Shown here: piece by piece, positions 30,056 through 38,404 of the stretch
How positions within the stretch are numbered: the stretch's first letter is position 1
How the letters are laid out: every line of letters starts with the position of its first letter
Assembly (NCBI GenBank): GCA_913056435.1
Contig: CAJXMY010000003.1
Span: 1-39,502 of the forward strand
Origin: an uncultured Hyphomonadaceae bacterium
Lineage (GTDB): Bacteria > Pseudomonadota > Alphaproteobacteria > Caulobacterales > Hyphomonadaceae
DNA length: 39,502 nt
Direction of reading: 5' to 3'
Translations under genes and position numbers: made by a program
Notes under the pieces: generated by a model
The model's database searches: none
Seen by the model: the letters and a program-made list of their open reading frames with translations, nothing else
Told to the model about the DNA's origin: nothing

Positions 30056-31267
30056 TTACATTTTGACGCCTAACGCATCGGCCACCGAGAAGACGTCCTT
30101 GTCTCCCCGTCCGCACATATTCAGAACGATAAGCCCCTCACGTCCGAGAGTTTGAGCTACCTCACCCACTCGAGCTAATGCATGACTGGGCTCCAGTGCG
30201 GGAATAATCCCCTCCAGCCGACTACAGAGCTGGAAGGCCTGCAAGGCTTCCGTATCCGTGCAGGAGAGATATTCGGCCCGGCCTGTATCATGCAGAAAAG
30301 CGTGCTCGGGGCCAATGCCCGGATAATCAAGCCCGGCACTGATCGAGTGCGCGTCTAGGATCTGTCCGTCGTCGGTTTGCAAGAGATAGGTTTTATTGCC
30401 GTGCAAAATACCGGGGACACCCCCATTGAGTGCGGCAGCATGCTCGCCTGAGCTAAGACCATGGCCTGCAGCCTCGACCCCAATCAAGCGAACGCCCTCA
30501 TCCTCCAGAAAGGGATGGAACAGCCCAATCGCATTTGATCCCCCTCCAATGCAGGCCATAAGCACATCAGGCAAACGCCCCTCCCGCTCCTGAATCTGGG
30601 CTCGGACCTCTCGGCCAATCACGCTCTGGAAGTCCCGAACAAGTTCAGGATAAGGGTGAGGACCAGCCGCCGTCCCGATACAGTAAAACGTATCCTCGAC
30701 ATTGGTCACCCAATCGCGCAATGCCTCATTCATGGCATCCTTCAGCGTCCCGGTGCCACTTGAAACGGGGACAATTTCAGCACCAAGCAACTTCATCCGA
30801 AAAACATTCGGCTTCTGGCGCTCAACATCGGTCTCACCCATAAAAACAACGCACTGCAGGCCAAACCGCGCACAGATGGTTGCAGTCGCCACACCATGTT
30901 GTCCGGCGCCAGTTTCGGCGATAATTCGCTTTTTCCCCATCCTCTTGGCCAGTAAGACCTGACCAAGGCAGTTATTGATTTTGTGAGCACCGGTATGGTT
31001 TAACTCGTCCCGCTTGAAATAGATCTTGGCCCCGCCGAAATGCGCCGTAAGCCGCTCAGCATAATAGAGCGGCGAGGGGCGACCGACATAATGGGTCCAC
31101 AGGTCCGCCATTTCTGCCTGAAAGGCAGGATCCTTACACGCAGCTTTATACTCTTTTTCCAGATCATGAATGAGAGGCATAAGTGTTTCAGCGACATAAC
31201 GACCGCCGAAATCCCCAAAACGACCATTTTCATCTGGCCATTGGTTCCAAGTGTTGTGCAAATCCAT
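30056..31267 (-). CDS. trpB: Tryptophan synthase beta subunit
   Basis: TrpB joins indole and serine to give tryptophan on PLP. The 403-residue protein contains [16 protein letters not shown], the Schiff-base Lys96 in [10 protein letters not shown], the [12 protein letters not shown] substrate loop, [13 protein letters not shown] for the PLP phosphate, and the C-terminal [13 protein letters not shown] of trpF is followed by GAGGA and then ATG 31267, ten bases apart, so it is cotranscribed with trpF. A 67-base gap to cutA holds no clear hairpin. Confidence 0.97.
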   Translation of the reverse strand: MDLHNTWNQWPDENGRFGDFGGRYVAETLMPLIHDLEKEYKAACKDPAFQAEMADLWTHYVGRPSPLYYAERLTAHFGGAKIYFKRDELNHTGAHKINNCLGQVLLAKRMGKKRIIAETGAGQHGVATATICARFGLQCVVFMGETDVERQKPNVFRMKLLGAEIVPVSSGTGTLKDAMNEALRDWVTNVEDTFYCIGTAAGPHPYPELVRDFQSVIGREVRAQIQEREGRLPDVLMACIGGGSNAIGLFHPFLEDEGVRLIGVEAAGHGLSSGEHAAALNGGVPGILHGNKTYLLQTDDGQILDAHSISAGLDYPGIGPEHAFLHDTGRAEYLSCTDTEALQAFQLCSRLEGIIPALEPSHALARVGEVAQTLGREGLIVLNMCGRGDKDVFSVADALGVKM

Positions 31268-31277
31268 CAGCTCATCC

Positions 31278-31937
31278 TCAAGCGAGTTTCACCGCGTCGA
31301 TAAAAGCGCGGATCATATCCTCGTCCTTTACGCCGCGCACGCGCTCAACACCAGAGGAGACATCCACCGCGGGCGCTCCTGTCGCAGCAATCGCGGCAAC
31401 AACATTGTCGAGGGTGAGGCCACCCGCCAGAAGCCAGGGACCTGGCATTTCCACCCCGTCTAACAGACCCCAGTCGAAAGGCTCTCCATTCCCCCCTGGA
31501 ATAGTGGAAGACACCGATGGCGCAGCATCAAGCAAGAGACGGTCAACAGGCCAAGCTTCCAATGCCTCAAGATCATCCTCATCTTTGATCCGCAGAGCTT
31601 TCCACATTTCGCAGCGCCCCCCGGCGAGACGCCCCAAGTGACCCAGCTGGTCAGGGGTCTCGGATCCATGGAGCTGAATGGCGTTCAGCAGCCCAAGCGC
31701 AGCCACCGACTCGACCAGCTCGGGATGGGGATCCACCATCAAAGCGACGCAGGCCGTTCCAAGGCCCTGCGCAAATTCCGCCAAATCGACCAGGGGCTCC
31801 AGCGCATGAGGCCCGGATGCAAGAATGTTCCGGGGGCTGGGCTCGTATAGAACAAAACCGACCCAGTCGGCGCCAGCCTCAGCGGCTATGCGAACATGTG
31901 ATGTATCACGCAGACCACAGATTTTTACGCCCGTCAT
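31278..31937 (-). CDS. trpF: Phosphoribosylanthranilate isomerase
   Basis: TrpF, a TIM-barrel isomerase converting phosphoribosyl anthranilate to the carboxyphenylamino-deoxyribulose phosphate in tryptophan synthesis. [11 protein letters not shown] opens the barrel, [16 protein letters not shown] and [12 protein letters not shown] follow, and [15 protein letters not shown] plus [27 protein letters not shown] end it. The track uses GTG 31946; ATG 31937 fits the family start better, though neither has a strong Shine-Dalgarno sequence. It heads the trpFB-cutA-trpA-accD-folC run. TrpE, D, C and G are not in the window. I found no leader peptide or attenuator upstream. Confidence 0.95.
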   Translation of the reverse strand: MTGVKICGLRDTSHVRIAAEAGADWVGFVLYEPSPRNILASGPHALEPLVDLAEFAQGLGTACVALMVDPHPELVESVAALGLLNAIQLHGSETPDQLGHLGRLAGGRCEMWKALRIKDEDDLEALEAWPVDRLLLDAAPSVSSTIPGGNGEPFDWGLLDGVEMPGPWLLAGGLTLDNVVAAIAATGAPAVDVSSGVERVRGVKDEDMIRAFIDAVKLA

Positions 31938-31979
31938 GACCGGCACGTGCGGTTTTGATCCAACATTGTCAAGTCAACT

Positions 31980-32390
31980 TCAGAAGCCCATGTTCAGCCT
32001 CTGCAACAAGTCAGCAATACCATCCTGATCATATTTAATCCGAAACTTCAGGAATGGGCCCTGGCGGGCGTATTCTGAAAGACTGAAATCATCATCCTGA
32101 TAGCCTGCGAAGTTCCACCCGAGGCTTATCCACATATTCTCCGCGGGGGACCATCCCAAGCTCGGCCCGACGGCCCATTGCCCGGTGCCGCTCAGCGCCT
32201 CAGAGATCCAGCTGGCCTGCAGGCCGACATCAAACCGCGCCGTCAGATCAACCCGGACCTCCGTCACAGACGCGCTGCAACCGGCGGACCGAGACGCGGC
32301 TTGTACACCTGTCGCAATTTTCGCATGTTTGGCGGATCGGCCTTTTCCGAGCCCGCCGAAGCACCTCAGCGGCAGGCCGCGGCCGCCCGG
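31980..32390 (-). pseudogene. 3' remnant of a large outer-membrane beta-barrel protein gene
   Basis: The frame 31980-32267 encodes WAVGPSLGWSPAENMWISLGWNFAGYQDDDFSLSEYARQGPFLKFRIKYDQ, alternating short beta strands with aromatic girdles. It matches my memory of the C-terminal barrel end of very large repeat-rich outer-membrane proteins of alphaproteobacteria. The frame extends upstream to a stop at 32391 without a signal peptide or ATG, and the amino acids before about 32270 lose the barrel pattern. The track's first residue is GTG 32267 with no ribosome binding site. I read it as the surviving 3' end of a decayed or displaced gene. A short barrel protein of unknown function is the alternative. 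Confidence 0.5.
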
Positions 32391-32863
32391 TCAATCGCAG
32401 AGGAAGAGCCGGAAAGGGAGAAGTGGTAGGTCACCCGCGTATTACGCCAGGACGTCGCCTCAACCCGCAGCTCCCGACCGCGTTTCAGTGCGCGGACCAG
32501 ACGGGCATCATCACTGTCCTGGGCGAAGGCTTCCGCGCCGACCCCATAGAGCGTCCAGCTCTCACGGCCGATCTGCGCCTTGCCGGGCAGATCGGCGCGC
32601 AGATCATAACCCACTTTCAGACTGGGCTGATTGCGGGCCCGCCCCGTGCGCCAGCTGGACACGTAGAACCAGACCTCGCCATGATCGGCCGCCTGTGGAG
32701 CCTTGTCGGTCGCCTGGGTCGCGGCATAACACAGGGTTTCACCGCCAACGGTCTCGGTGAAAACCGTCCAGTCGCTGTATTTGCCAAGGGCACTGGGCGC
32801 GGCCAGAGCCACCGGCCCCAGTGACAAGGCCCCCAGCAGACCGGCTACAGACCGCAACATCAT
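32366..32863 (-). CDS. IalB-like (invasion-associated locus B) secreted protein
   Basis: A 165-residue protein with a signal peptide (MMLRSVAGLLGALSLGPVALAA) followed by YSDWTVFTETVGGETLCYAATQATDK, the W-x-V-plus-Cys pattern of the invasion-associated locus B family. The C-terminus VEATSWRNTRVTYHFSLSGSSSAIDRAAAAC ends in a second cysteine, as in IalB proteins where the pair can form a disulfide. AGGAGAA is about five bases before ATG 32863. IalB-like proteins are widespread in free-living alphaproteobacteria, so the name does not imply virulence. It is divergent from the ECF sigma factor gene. The gene's end overlaps the beta-barrel remnant by 25 bases. Confidence 0.78.
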   Translation of the reverse strand: MMLRSVAGLLGALSLGPVALAAPSALGKYSDWTVFTETVGGETLCYAATQATDKAPQAADHGEVWFYVSSWRTGRARNQPSLKVGYDLRADLPGKAQIGRESWTLYGVGAEAFAQDSDDARLVRALKRGRELRVEATSWRNTRVTYHFSLSGSSSAIDRAAAACR

Positions 32864-32903
32864 GGCGCTTCTCCTGTGAACGACACCTCAACACCAACCA
32901 GTT

Positions 32904-32933
32904 TTATCCATGAGGGTTAAGGCCGAAATAAGA
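32904..32933 (+). promoter_or_regulatory. Candidate ECF (RpoE/ChrR-type) promoter upstream of the sigma gene
   Basis: TTATCC (32904-32909) and TAAGA (32929-32933) are 19 bases apart. The Rhodobacter sphaeroides RpoE consensus, as I remember it, is TGATCC-N18-TAAGA, so this is one mismatch in the -35 element and one base longer spacing. The site lies about 100 bases before the preferred sigma start and would give autoregulation. Confidence 0.3.
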
Positions 32934-32989
32934 CGCGGATGTTGTGCGGCCTTCAGAGATTTATTTTCTCGCCGCGGTTGCGTTGTCTC

Positions 32990-32995
32990 TATAAT
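32990..32995 (+). promoter_or_regulatory. Possible housekeeping -10 box before the ECF sigma gene
   Basis: TATAAT is an exact sigma70-type -10 hexamer 43 bases before TTG 33038, but no good -35 hexamer lies at 16-18 bases. It could serve as basal expression. Confidence 0.25.
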
Positions 32996-33037
32996 GAGCG
33001 CTTTATACGTGCAGAAAGCGCTTTCAGGGGATATGAT

Positions 33038-33616
33038 TTGGCCCTCCAGCATGGGATTCTGGCCGAAGACGAACGCACGCATTTCGCCAATTGCATGGGG
33101 CGGATTGCACGTGAGCGCTGTCGCGCCTCCTTCGCCGAGCTGTTCGAACATTTCGCGCCCCGCCTCAAAAGCTATCTCATTCGTCTGGGCAGTGACCCTC
33201 TGGCCGCGGAAGAAATCATTCAGGAAGTGATGCTGAACGTCTGGCGCAAGGCCGATCAGTACGACGCCACACAGGCCTCGGTCTCGACCTGGATCTTCCG
33301 CATCGCCCGTAACCGGCGCATTGACAGCCATCGACGCCTGGCCAGACCGGACCTGGATCCGGAAGACCCCCTCCTGCGTCCCCCCGATGCCGAGTCCCCG
33401 GACGTCATCGTCAACAGGCACCAGGTCGAAATCGTCGTCCGGCGCGAACTCGAAACCCTGCCAGAAGAACAACTCACCCTGTTGCAGGCCGCTTTTTATG
33501 ACGGCCTGTCTCATTCCGAAATCGCCAAACGCTTCGAACTGCCTCTGGGAACGGTGAAATCGCGTATTCGCCTTGCTTTTCAGAGACTGAGAAAAAGTTT
33601 GACCGGCGAGCATTAA
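33038..33616 (+). CDS. ECF RNA polymerase sigma factor, RpoE/ChrR (ECF11) type
   Basis: A group 4 sigma factor of 192 residues that directs RNA polymerase to stress promoters when its anti-sigma partner releases it. Region 2 is DPLAAEEIIQEVMLNVWRKADQYDATQASVSTWIFRIARNRRIDSHRR, and region 4 is LETLPEEQLTLLQAAFYDGLSHSEIAKRFELPLGTVKSRIRLAFQRLRKSL. The sequence resembles R. sphaeroides RpoE in both regions. The track starts at 32939, but those 33 residues are not sigma-like; AGGGGA at 33026-33031 is six bases before TTG 33038, so I place the start there. It is followed after 98 bases by a ChrR homologue, its expected anti-sigma factor. Confidence 0.9.
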   Translation: MALQHGILAEDERTHFANCMGRIARERCRASFAELFEHFAPRLKSYLIRLGSDPLAAEEIIQEVMLNVWRKADQYDATQASVSTWIFRIARNRRIDSHRRLARPDLDPEDPLLRPPDAESPDVIVNRHQVEIVVRRELETLPEEQLTLLQAAFYDGLSHSEIAKRFELPLGTVKSRIRLAFQRLRKSLTGEH

Positions 33617-33647
33617 ACCAAAGCTCACAATCTTCGCTTGCATGGCC

Positions 33648-33674
33648 TTGACGGAACGAAATTTGAATTATTAT
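33648..33674 (+). promoter_or_regulatory. Possible separate promoter for the ChrR-like gene
   Basis: TTGACG (33648-33653) and TATTAT (33669-33674) lie 15 bases apart in the 98-base gap between the sigma and anti-sigma genes. The spacing is short, so this is weak. If active, the anti-sigma factor could be made independently of its sigma factor. Confidence 0.25.
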
Positions 33675-33714
33675 CGACTGTGAAGAGAGTGTTTTTTAGG
33701 GATAAACCGAGACC

Positions 33715-34386
33715 ATGCTTGCGCGAAAGCCATCTGATTTCGGCGAAATATACAGTGCCTACGCCGCTGGATGTCTGGACCCGGCCTTTCAGCTCCTCGT
33801 TGAGACTCAGGCGGCGCTACGCCCGGATGTCCGGCAGGCCGTGGCGCAGGCGGAAACCATCGCAGGCGTGTTTCTGGAGACCGAGGCCGCCACGGCCGTG
33901 TCCGATGGGGTTCTCGATCAGCTCCTCTCACGCATTGACGGGCTGGACCAGACCGCCAACGAACATACACGTGCCGCAGAAAGGGCCGGAGACATTCTTG
34001 ATGAGATCCTGCGCCTGCCCGCCCCGCTGCGGGATCAGGCTCTGGAAGCGAGCATGGACAGGTCCTGGACAAAACTGGCACCCGGCGTGTCCCGCTTAAA
34101 CCTCGGCGTGGAAAGTTCCACCGAGGTCGAGCTTTACCGGATTGAACCCGGCCGAACGCTCCCCCGCCACTCCCATCGCGGCAATGAGCTGACGCTGGTG
34201 GTGGCCGGCGGCTTCGAGGATGGCACCGGCCACTTCCGGGCGGGCGACCTGTCCGTAAAGGGCCCACAGGATGTTCATCAGCCTACCGCTGACAGCGATA
34301 GCATCTGCTTTGCGCTGGCCGTGCGCGATGCGGGCCTCGAGTTCAAGGGCGTTTTTGGCCTGGTCCAGAAAATGCTTCGCCGCTAG
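33715..34386 (+). CDS. ChrR-family cupin anti-sigma factor lacking N-terminal zinc ligands
   Basis: A 223-residue homologue of ChrR, which binds its ECF sigma factor through an N-terminal domain and senses singlet oxygen or related stress with help from a C-terminal cupin. SAYAAGCLDPAFQLLVETQ aligns with the ChrR anti-sigma domain (TAYAAGTLSEAFSLVVATH). Aligning on YAAG puts Ser7, Gln32, Arg36 and Val39 at ChrR His6, His31, Cys35 and Cys38, so all four zinc ligands are gone. The cupin keeps His152, His154, Glu158 and His188, with exactly the spacing of ChrR His141, His143, Glu147 and His177. The ATG 33715 has only a poor ribosome binding site. R. sphaeroides numbering is from memory. Confidence 0.85.
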   Translation: MLARKPSDFGEIYSAYAAGCLDPAFQLLVETQAALRPDVRQAVAQAETIAGVFLETEAATAVSDGVLDQLLSRIDGLDQTANEHTRAAERAGDILDEILRLPAPLRDQALEASMDRSWTKLAPGVSRLNLGVESSTEVELYRIEPGRTLPRHSHRGNELTLVVAGGFEDGTGHFRAGDLSVKGPQDVHQPTADSDSICFALAVRDAGLEFKGVFGLVQKMLRR

Positions 34387-34403
34387 GCGCCGCGTGACCT
34401 GAC

Positions 34404-34742
34404 TCAGCTGACGATCGCCAGACGCCGGGTTTCGAAAACCTTCAGCACCTGATGCAGATCCCGGCCTCGCTTTAAAATCTGGTCCTGACTGCCATGCACA
34501 GCATAGGCCCCCTGCGCCTGAGCCAGTGCCGGCGTCTTGACGACACGCCAGGTGGGACGCTCCGCGTGACGGCGATAGATAGCGAACACCGCCTGATCCC
34601 GGTACATGCCAACAGCATAGTCTCTGGCCTCACCAGCCATCACCAGTCGGCCATAGACATCAAGGATGGATGACATTTCGGCGCGCTGGAACGCGATGTT
34701 CACTGGGGGTGCATGTTTCGGAAGTGGTGTGACAGATCCCAT
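34404..34742 (-). CDS. DUF2794 domain-containing protein
   Basis: A 112-residue protein of unknown function matching the alphaproteobacterial DUF2794 family as I know it: IAFQRAEMSSILDVYGRLVMAGEARDYAVGMYRDQAVFAIYRRHAERPTWRVVKTPALAQAQGAYAVHGSQDQILKRGRDLHQVLKVFE. There are no signal peptide, membrane segment or metal motifs; it is probably cytoplasmic. The track begins at TTG 34760; ATG 34742 with GAGG six bases upstream is the better start. It converges on the ChrR-like gene, with 17 bases between them. An inverted repeat lies upstream. Confidence 0.85.
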   Translation of the reverse strand: MGSVTPLPKHAPPVNIAFQRAEMSSILDVYGRLVMAGEARDYAVGMYRDQAVFAIYRRHAERPTWRVVKTPALAQAQGAYAVHGSQDQILKRGRDLHQVLKVFETRRLAIVS

Positions 34743-34773
34743 ACAGGCCTCATGACGCAATATTAATACAGAT

Positions 34774-34791
34774 TAAGGCAATTTTGCCTTA
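34774..34791. promoter_or_regulatory. Inverted repeat TAAGGCAA-TT-TTGCCTTA
   Basis: Two 8-bp arms separated by two bases lie 32 bases before the DUF2794 ATG, in the 292-base divergent gap shared with the ABC cassette. No T-run follows on the DUF2794 strand and both flanking genes diverge from here, so an operator is likelier than a terminator. The rest of the gap (34792-35034) is GC-rich with no convincing gene. Confidence 0.35.
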
Positions 34792-35034
34792 TCCCCGCCT
34801 TGCGGCGGACACCAATTACGACCACTGTGCATATGTCGGGTGGTGGAGTCCACAGTCATCCTGGACCCATCAGCCCCCCCAGCCCCCCGGGGCGACTGCC
34901 TCCACCGTCCGACACCTCCCTGAACCCGGCTCGAGCGTCCAGACCGCAAAACCCGATTCTAACGGCAGCCAAACTGGTCATTCCCGACAAAGACGGCTAG
35001 GGAGTCTTGGTGGCGGGACAGGATTTCTTTGCCG

Positions 35035-35763
35035 ATGCTTCGTGTGGACTCTTTGACGAAATGCTTCGATTCGGGTGCTGCGGTCAGCGCGGTCTCGTTT
35101 GAGGTCTCAAAGGGCGAAGTGGTGGGGTTTCTCGGAAAGAACGGTGCCGGAAAATCCACCACCATGCGGATGATCTGCGGGGTTCTGGACCCCGATGCGG
35201 GGGATGCCAGGCTGCAGGGCCGTTCCATTCTGACGGACCGCCATCAGGCCCAGCGTCTCATTGGCTACCTGCCAGAGGGCGCGCCCCTCTATCAGGACAT
35301 GAACCCCCTGGACTATCTGGCCTTTCTGGGCGCCTGCCACGGGCTTGCGCGTCATGCGCTCAGACATGCCATGGACCGCGCCATAGCAGATACCAGGATT
35401 GGCGATGTCGCGCATCGTCGGGTGGCCAGCCTGTCGAAAGGCTACCGCCGCAGGGTCGCCCTGGCCGGCGCCCTTCTGACCGATCCCCCCTTCCTGCTTC
35501 TGGACGAACCCATGGATGGCCTCGACCCGGTTCAGAAACAGGCCATGCGCGCCCTGATCAGACGCATGTCCGCCGAAAAGGGCATTCTGATCTCGACACA
35601 CACGCTGGAGGATGTGGCCACCATGTGCAGCCGGGCCCTGATTATTGACGAGGGCCGGCTGATCGCCGATCTCACGCCAGAAGATCTGGCGCGGAAGCAT
35701 CCGGAAGGCCTGGAGGCGGCGTTCATCGAGCTGATTTCCACGCCACAGGCGGGCCGGTCATGA
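35035..35763 (+). CDS. ABC transporter ATP-binding protein, Gld-like (GldA type)
   Basis: The ATPase of an ABC-2-type export system, 242 residues. Walker A GKNGAGKSTTM, the Q-loop region YLPEGAPLYQDM, signature LSKGYRRRV, Walker B LLLDEPMDGLDPVQ and switch His in ISTHTLEDV are all present. The LSKGYR form of the signature is usual in the gliding-motility-related (GldA/NatA) branch. AGGA lies 11 bases before ATG 35035 and five before TTG 35029. The gene overlaps the permease gene by ATGA. The exported cargo is unknown; gliding is not implied, since such cassettes occur in non-gliding proteobacteria. Confidence 0.9.
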   Translation: MLRVDSLTKCFDSGAAVSAVSFEVSKGEVVGFLGKNGAGKSTTMRMICGVLDPDAGDARLQGRSILTDRHQAQRLIGYLPEGAPLYQDMNPLDYLAFLGACHGLARHALRHAMDRAIADTRIGDVAHRRVASLSKGYRRRVALAGALLTDPPFLLLDEPMDGLDPVQKQAMRALIRRMSAEKGILISTHTLEDVATMCSRALIIDEGRLIADLTPEDLARKHPEGLEAAFIELISTPQAGRS

Positions 35764-36524
35764 TGGCAGATCTGGCCTTTGTCTGGACCGGAATCAAGGC
35801 CGGCTGGTGGCGCGAAATCAGGGCCTATTTTGCCACGCCTCTGGCCTATCTCTTCCTTGCGATCTTCCTGTTCACGCTGGGGGCCTTCACCTGGGACGTC
35901 GCGGGTTTCTTCGATACCGGTGCCGCGGACCTGACACCCTTTTTCACCTGGCACCCCTGGCTTTACCTGTTGTTCATGCCGGCGCTGGCCATGCGCCTCT
36001 GGGCCGAGGAAAGCCTGTCCGGGACGCAAGAGCTCCTCCTCTCCCTGCCCGTCAGCCTGCCCGGACTGGTGATCGGTAAATTACTGGCTGCCTGGAGCGT
36101 CGCCGGGCTGGCCCTTGTGCTCACCTTTCCGTGGTGGATCAGTGTCAATTATCTGGGTCCGGCCGATAACAGCTCTATCGCGCTTTCCTATGCCATGAGC
36201 TGGATCATGGCCGGGGCCTATCTCAGTCTCGGGTCCATGATGTCTGCGCTGACCAGAAGCGCCGTGATCGCCTTCGTTCTGGGTGTTCTGGGGGCCTTTG
36301 CCCTGACCGCGGCGGGCTGGCCGGTTGTGACAACCCCGGTGGCCCAGCTGTTTGGACTGTCAGCCGCAGAGACGCTCGCGGCTTTCTCTTTTCTGACCCA
36401 CTTCGAAACGGCGCAGCGTGGTGTTCTTGAGGTGGGAAGCCTGTTTTATTTCCTGTCGGTCATCAGCCTCATGATCGCGCTGAATACAATTCTGGTGCTG
36501 TATCGGCGGCGGAGCGGAAGATGA
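35760..36524 (+). CDS. ABC transporter permease, Gld-like (GldF type)
   Basis: A 254-residue ABC-2-family membrane protein. Hydrophobic stretches suggest about six membrane spans: LAYLFLAIFLFTLGAFTW, WLYLLFMPALAM, LLAAWSVAGLALVLTFPWW, SYAMSWIMAGAYLSLGSMMSAL, AVIAFVLGVLGAFALTAAGW and LFYFLSVISLMIALNTILVL. The N-terminal KAGWWREIRAYFATPLAYLF matches the GldF-type opening, and EESLSGTQELLLSLPVSLPGLVIGKLLAAW is the typical loop after the second span. It shares ATGA overlaps with both neighbours, which indicates a tightly coupled operon. Confidence 0.88.
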   Translation: MMADLAFVWTGIKAGWWREIRAYFATPLAYLFLAIFLFTLGAFTWDVAGFFDTGAADLTPFFTWHPWLYLLFMPALAMRLWAEESLSGTQELLLSLPVSLPGLVIGKLLAAWSVAGLALVLTFPWWISVNYLGPADNSSIALSYAMSWIMAGAYLSLGSMMSALTRSAVIAFVLGVLGAFALTAAGWPVVTTPVAQLFGLSAAETLAAFSFLTHFETAQRGVLEVGSLFYFLSVISLMIALNTILVLYRRRSGR

Positions 36525-38404
36525 CGGCACGCCAGCATCTCGCGGCCATGGGCGCCGCATTGGTCCTGCTCTTCATGGGTGTGAACCTCCTTGGACAGAG
36601 CCTTCTGTCGGGCCTCCGCATCGACTTCACCGAGGCCCGCCTCTATGCGCTTTCCGACGGAACCCGCGCCACGCTGAGCCGCCTGTCAGAACCCATCGAA
36701 GTGACGATGGTCTACACGCGCGATGCCGGGCGCACGGTTCCTGCCATTCAGGCCTATGCCAACCGGGTCCGCGAAGTGCTGAAGAGCTATGAGGTCCTGT
36801 CACGCGGCATGATCAGGCTCCGTATCCTTGATCCGCGTCCTTTTTCCGAAGATGAGGATGCGGCCCTCGCCAATGGTCTGCGTGTGCTCTCGACCGGGGG
36901 CCCGGACCCGGTCTATTTCGGGCTGATAGCCCGAAACAGCGTTGATCAGACGCGGGTCATACCGTTTTTGTCTCCTGATCAGGAAACAAGGCTGGAGTAC
37001 GAACTCACACGTCTCCTGCAGCGGCTGGATCAGCCCCGTGCGCCACGTCTTGCCATCCTGTCGGCCCTGCCCGGCATTGATGCCGTGACCCCAGAAGCCG
37101 GCTACGCCCTCCTGCGTGACCTTGAGGCGAGCTACAGCATCGACCGGCTCACGCCAGACTTCGCGACCTTGCCCGACGACATTGACGTCCTGTTCATGGT
37201 TCATCCGCCGCCTCTGGATGCGTGGCAACTCTGGCAAATCGATCAATACATCCTGTCCGGTGGAAAGGCGCTGATCCTTCTCGACCCGGCCGCCAAGACC
37301 GCGCCCGGAACCGGGCCCTTTGGTCTCGGTGATCGTCAGATCCGGTCTGATCTCGGACCCCTTATGCAAGCATGGGGCATTCAGCTTGATTCGGCCGCTC
37401 TGGCGGACAGCCTCACCGCTCTTCCCATCGAGATTGAAAGCGAGAGCGGCCGGACCGAGATCGTGGCGCATCCTCTGTTCATGTCCATCCCGGCGGACCT
37501 CATGGATCCGGACAGTCTGGTCGTGGCGGGGCTGTCCCGGGGGATCAATCTCGCTGCCGCGGGCCGCTTCATCATAGATCCGCAGGCACCGGGGCACCAC
37601 CAGGTCCTGATGCAGAGCGGGCCCGCGCCAAGTCCTGTTGATCCGGCACGCGCCGCGCTCGACCTCTCGGCCGCGCAGACGCTGGCGCTGTATGAGGCCG
37701 GCGACGCGCCGGCGATTCTGGCGGTTCGCCTGTCGGGATCCCTCGACAGCGCTTTTCCAGACGGTCCACCACAGGCCCGTCTTCCCGACGACCCCCTGGA
37801 TCGGGAATGGGTGCTGGCGGCACAGCAGGAAGCCGGGCCGGGCCTCACCCGCAGCACGGGCGCCGCAGATATCATTCTCGTGGCCGATGCCGACCTGGTT
37901 GAAGACAGCCTGTATCTGACGCCCGGTGATCAGGCCGATTTTGCCGACAATGGGGTCTTCCTGCTCAATGCCCTTGATAGCCTGACTGGCGGGACTGAGC
38001 TGATGGGGCTCAGGGCCCGGGCGCCGGGTCACCGGCCCATGGCACGGCTAGATCGATTGCGCGCCGCCGCCCAGCAGGCCGTCCAGTCAGAACGCTCAGC
38101 CCTGCAGGCTCGGCTGGATCTGGCACAAGCCCAGCTTGACGACCTGCAAGCGCTCCTGGCCCGGCAGACGGTACGGCAAGGTTCTGGCCCATCCGCCCCC
38201 GCCGGAACGGAGGAGGCTGAACGGATCCGTCTGACGGAAGATATTCTCAGCACACGAGAGGCCCTCCGGGGGATTGAGCGGCGCTACAGGGCCGATATTG
38301 ACCGGCTTGAAAACGGTCTGCGCGCCTTCACGCTGGGGACAGGTCCGCTGTTAATGCTCGCTCTGGCCGGACTGCTGTACCGGCAACGAAGGAGACGCGG
38401 ATGA
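36521..38404 (+). CDS. GldG-like ABC-type auxiliary protein with coiled coil
   Basis: A 627-residue protein of the GldG/'ABC-type uncharacterised transport system' family. One membrane helix near residues 9-27 (GAALVLLFMGVNLLGQSLL) anchors it; the large exported part includes IDFTEARLYALSDGTRATLSRLSEPIEVTMVYT, the family's N-terminal signature, and DIDVLFMVHPPPLDAWQLWQIDQYILSGGKALILLDP. A long coiled coil (about 508-600) precedes a second helix (GPLLMLALAGLLY) and a basic tail. It is coupled to the permease and the following gene by ATGA overlaps. The function within the transporter is unknown. The minus-strand 410-residue ORF inside it is a shadow. Confidence 0.87.
   Translation: MTARQHLAAMGAALVLLFMGVNLLGQSLLSGLRIDFTEARLYALSDGTRATLSRLSEPIEVTMVYTRDAGRTVPAIQAYANRVREVLKSYEVLSRGMIRLRILDPRPFSEDEDAALANGLRVLSTGGPDPVYFGLIARNSVDQTRVIPFLSPDQETRLEYELTRLLQRLDQPRAPRLAILSALPGIDAVTPEAGYALLRDLEASYSIDRLTPDFATLPDDIDVLFMVHPPPLDAWQLWQIDQYILSGGKALILLDPAAKTAPGTGPFGLGDRQIRSDLGPLMQAWGIQLDSAALADSLTALPIEIESESGRTEIVAHPLFMSIPADLMDPDSLVVAGLSRGINLAAAGRFIIDPQAPGHHQVLMQSGPAPSPVDPARAALDLSAAQTLALYEAGDAPAILAVRLSGSLDSAFPDGPPQARLPDDPLDREWVLAAQQEAGPGLTRSTGAADIILVADADLVEDSLYLTPGDQADFADNGVFLLNALDSLTGGTELMGLRARAPGHRPMARLDRLRAAAQQAVQSERSALQARLDLAQAQLDDLQALLARQTVRQGSGPSAPAGTEEAERIRLTEDILSTREALRGIERRYRADIDRLENGLRAFTLGTGPLLMLALAGLLYRQRRRRG

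Noticed and set aside
33638-34099. 153-residue plus-strand ORF overlapping the ChrR-like gene
   Set aside because: A different frame from the cupin protein, with Arg/Pro-rich shadow composition.
34784-35056. Plus-strand ORF in the gap before the ABC cassette
   Set aside because: Pro/Ser/Thr-rich with no ribosome binding site or family signature; also overlaps the ATPase gene in another frame.
36800-38032. 410-residue minus-strand ORF
   Set aside because: Antisense to the GldG-like gene, which is part of an overlapping operon; no recognisable domain.
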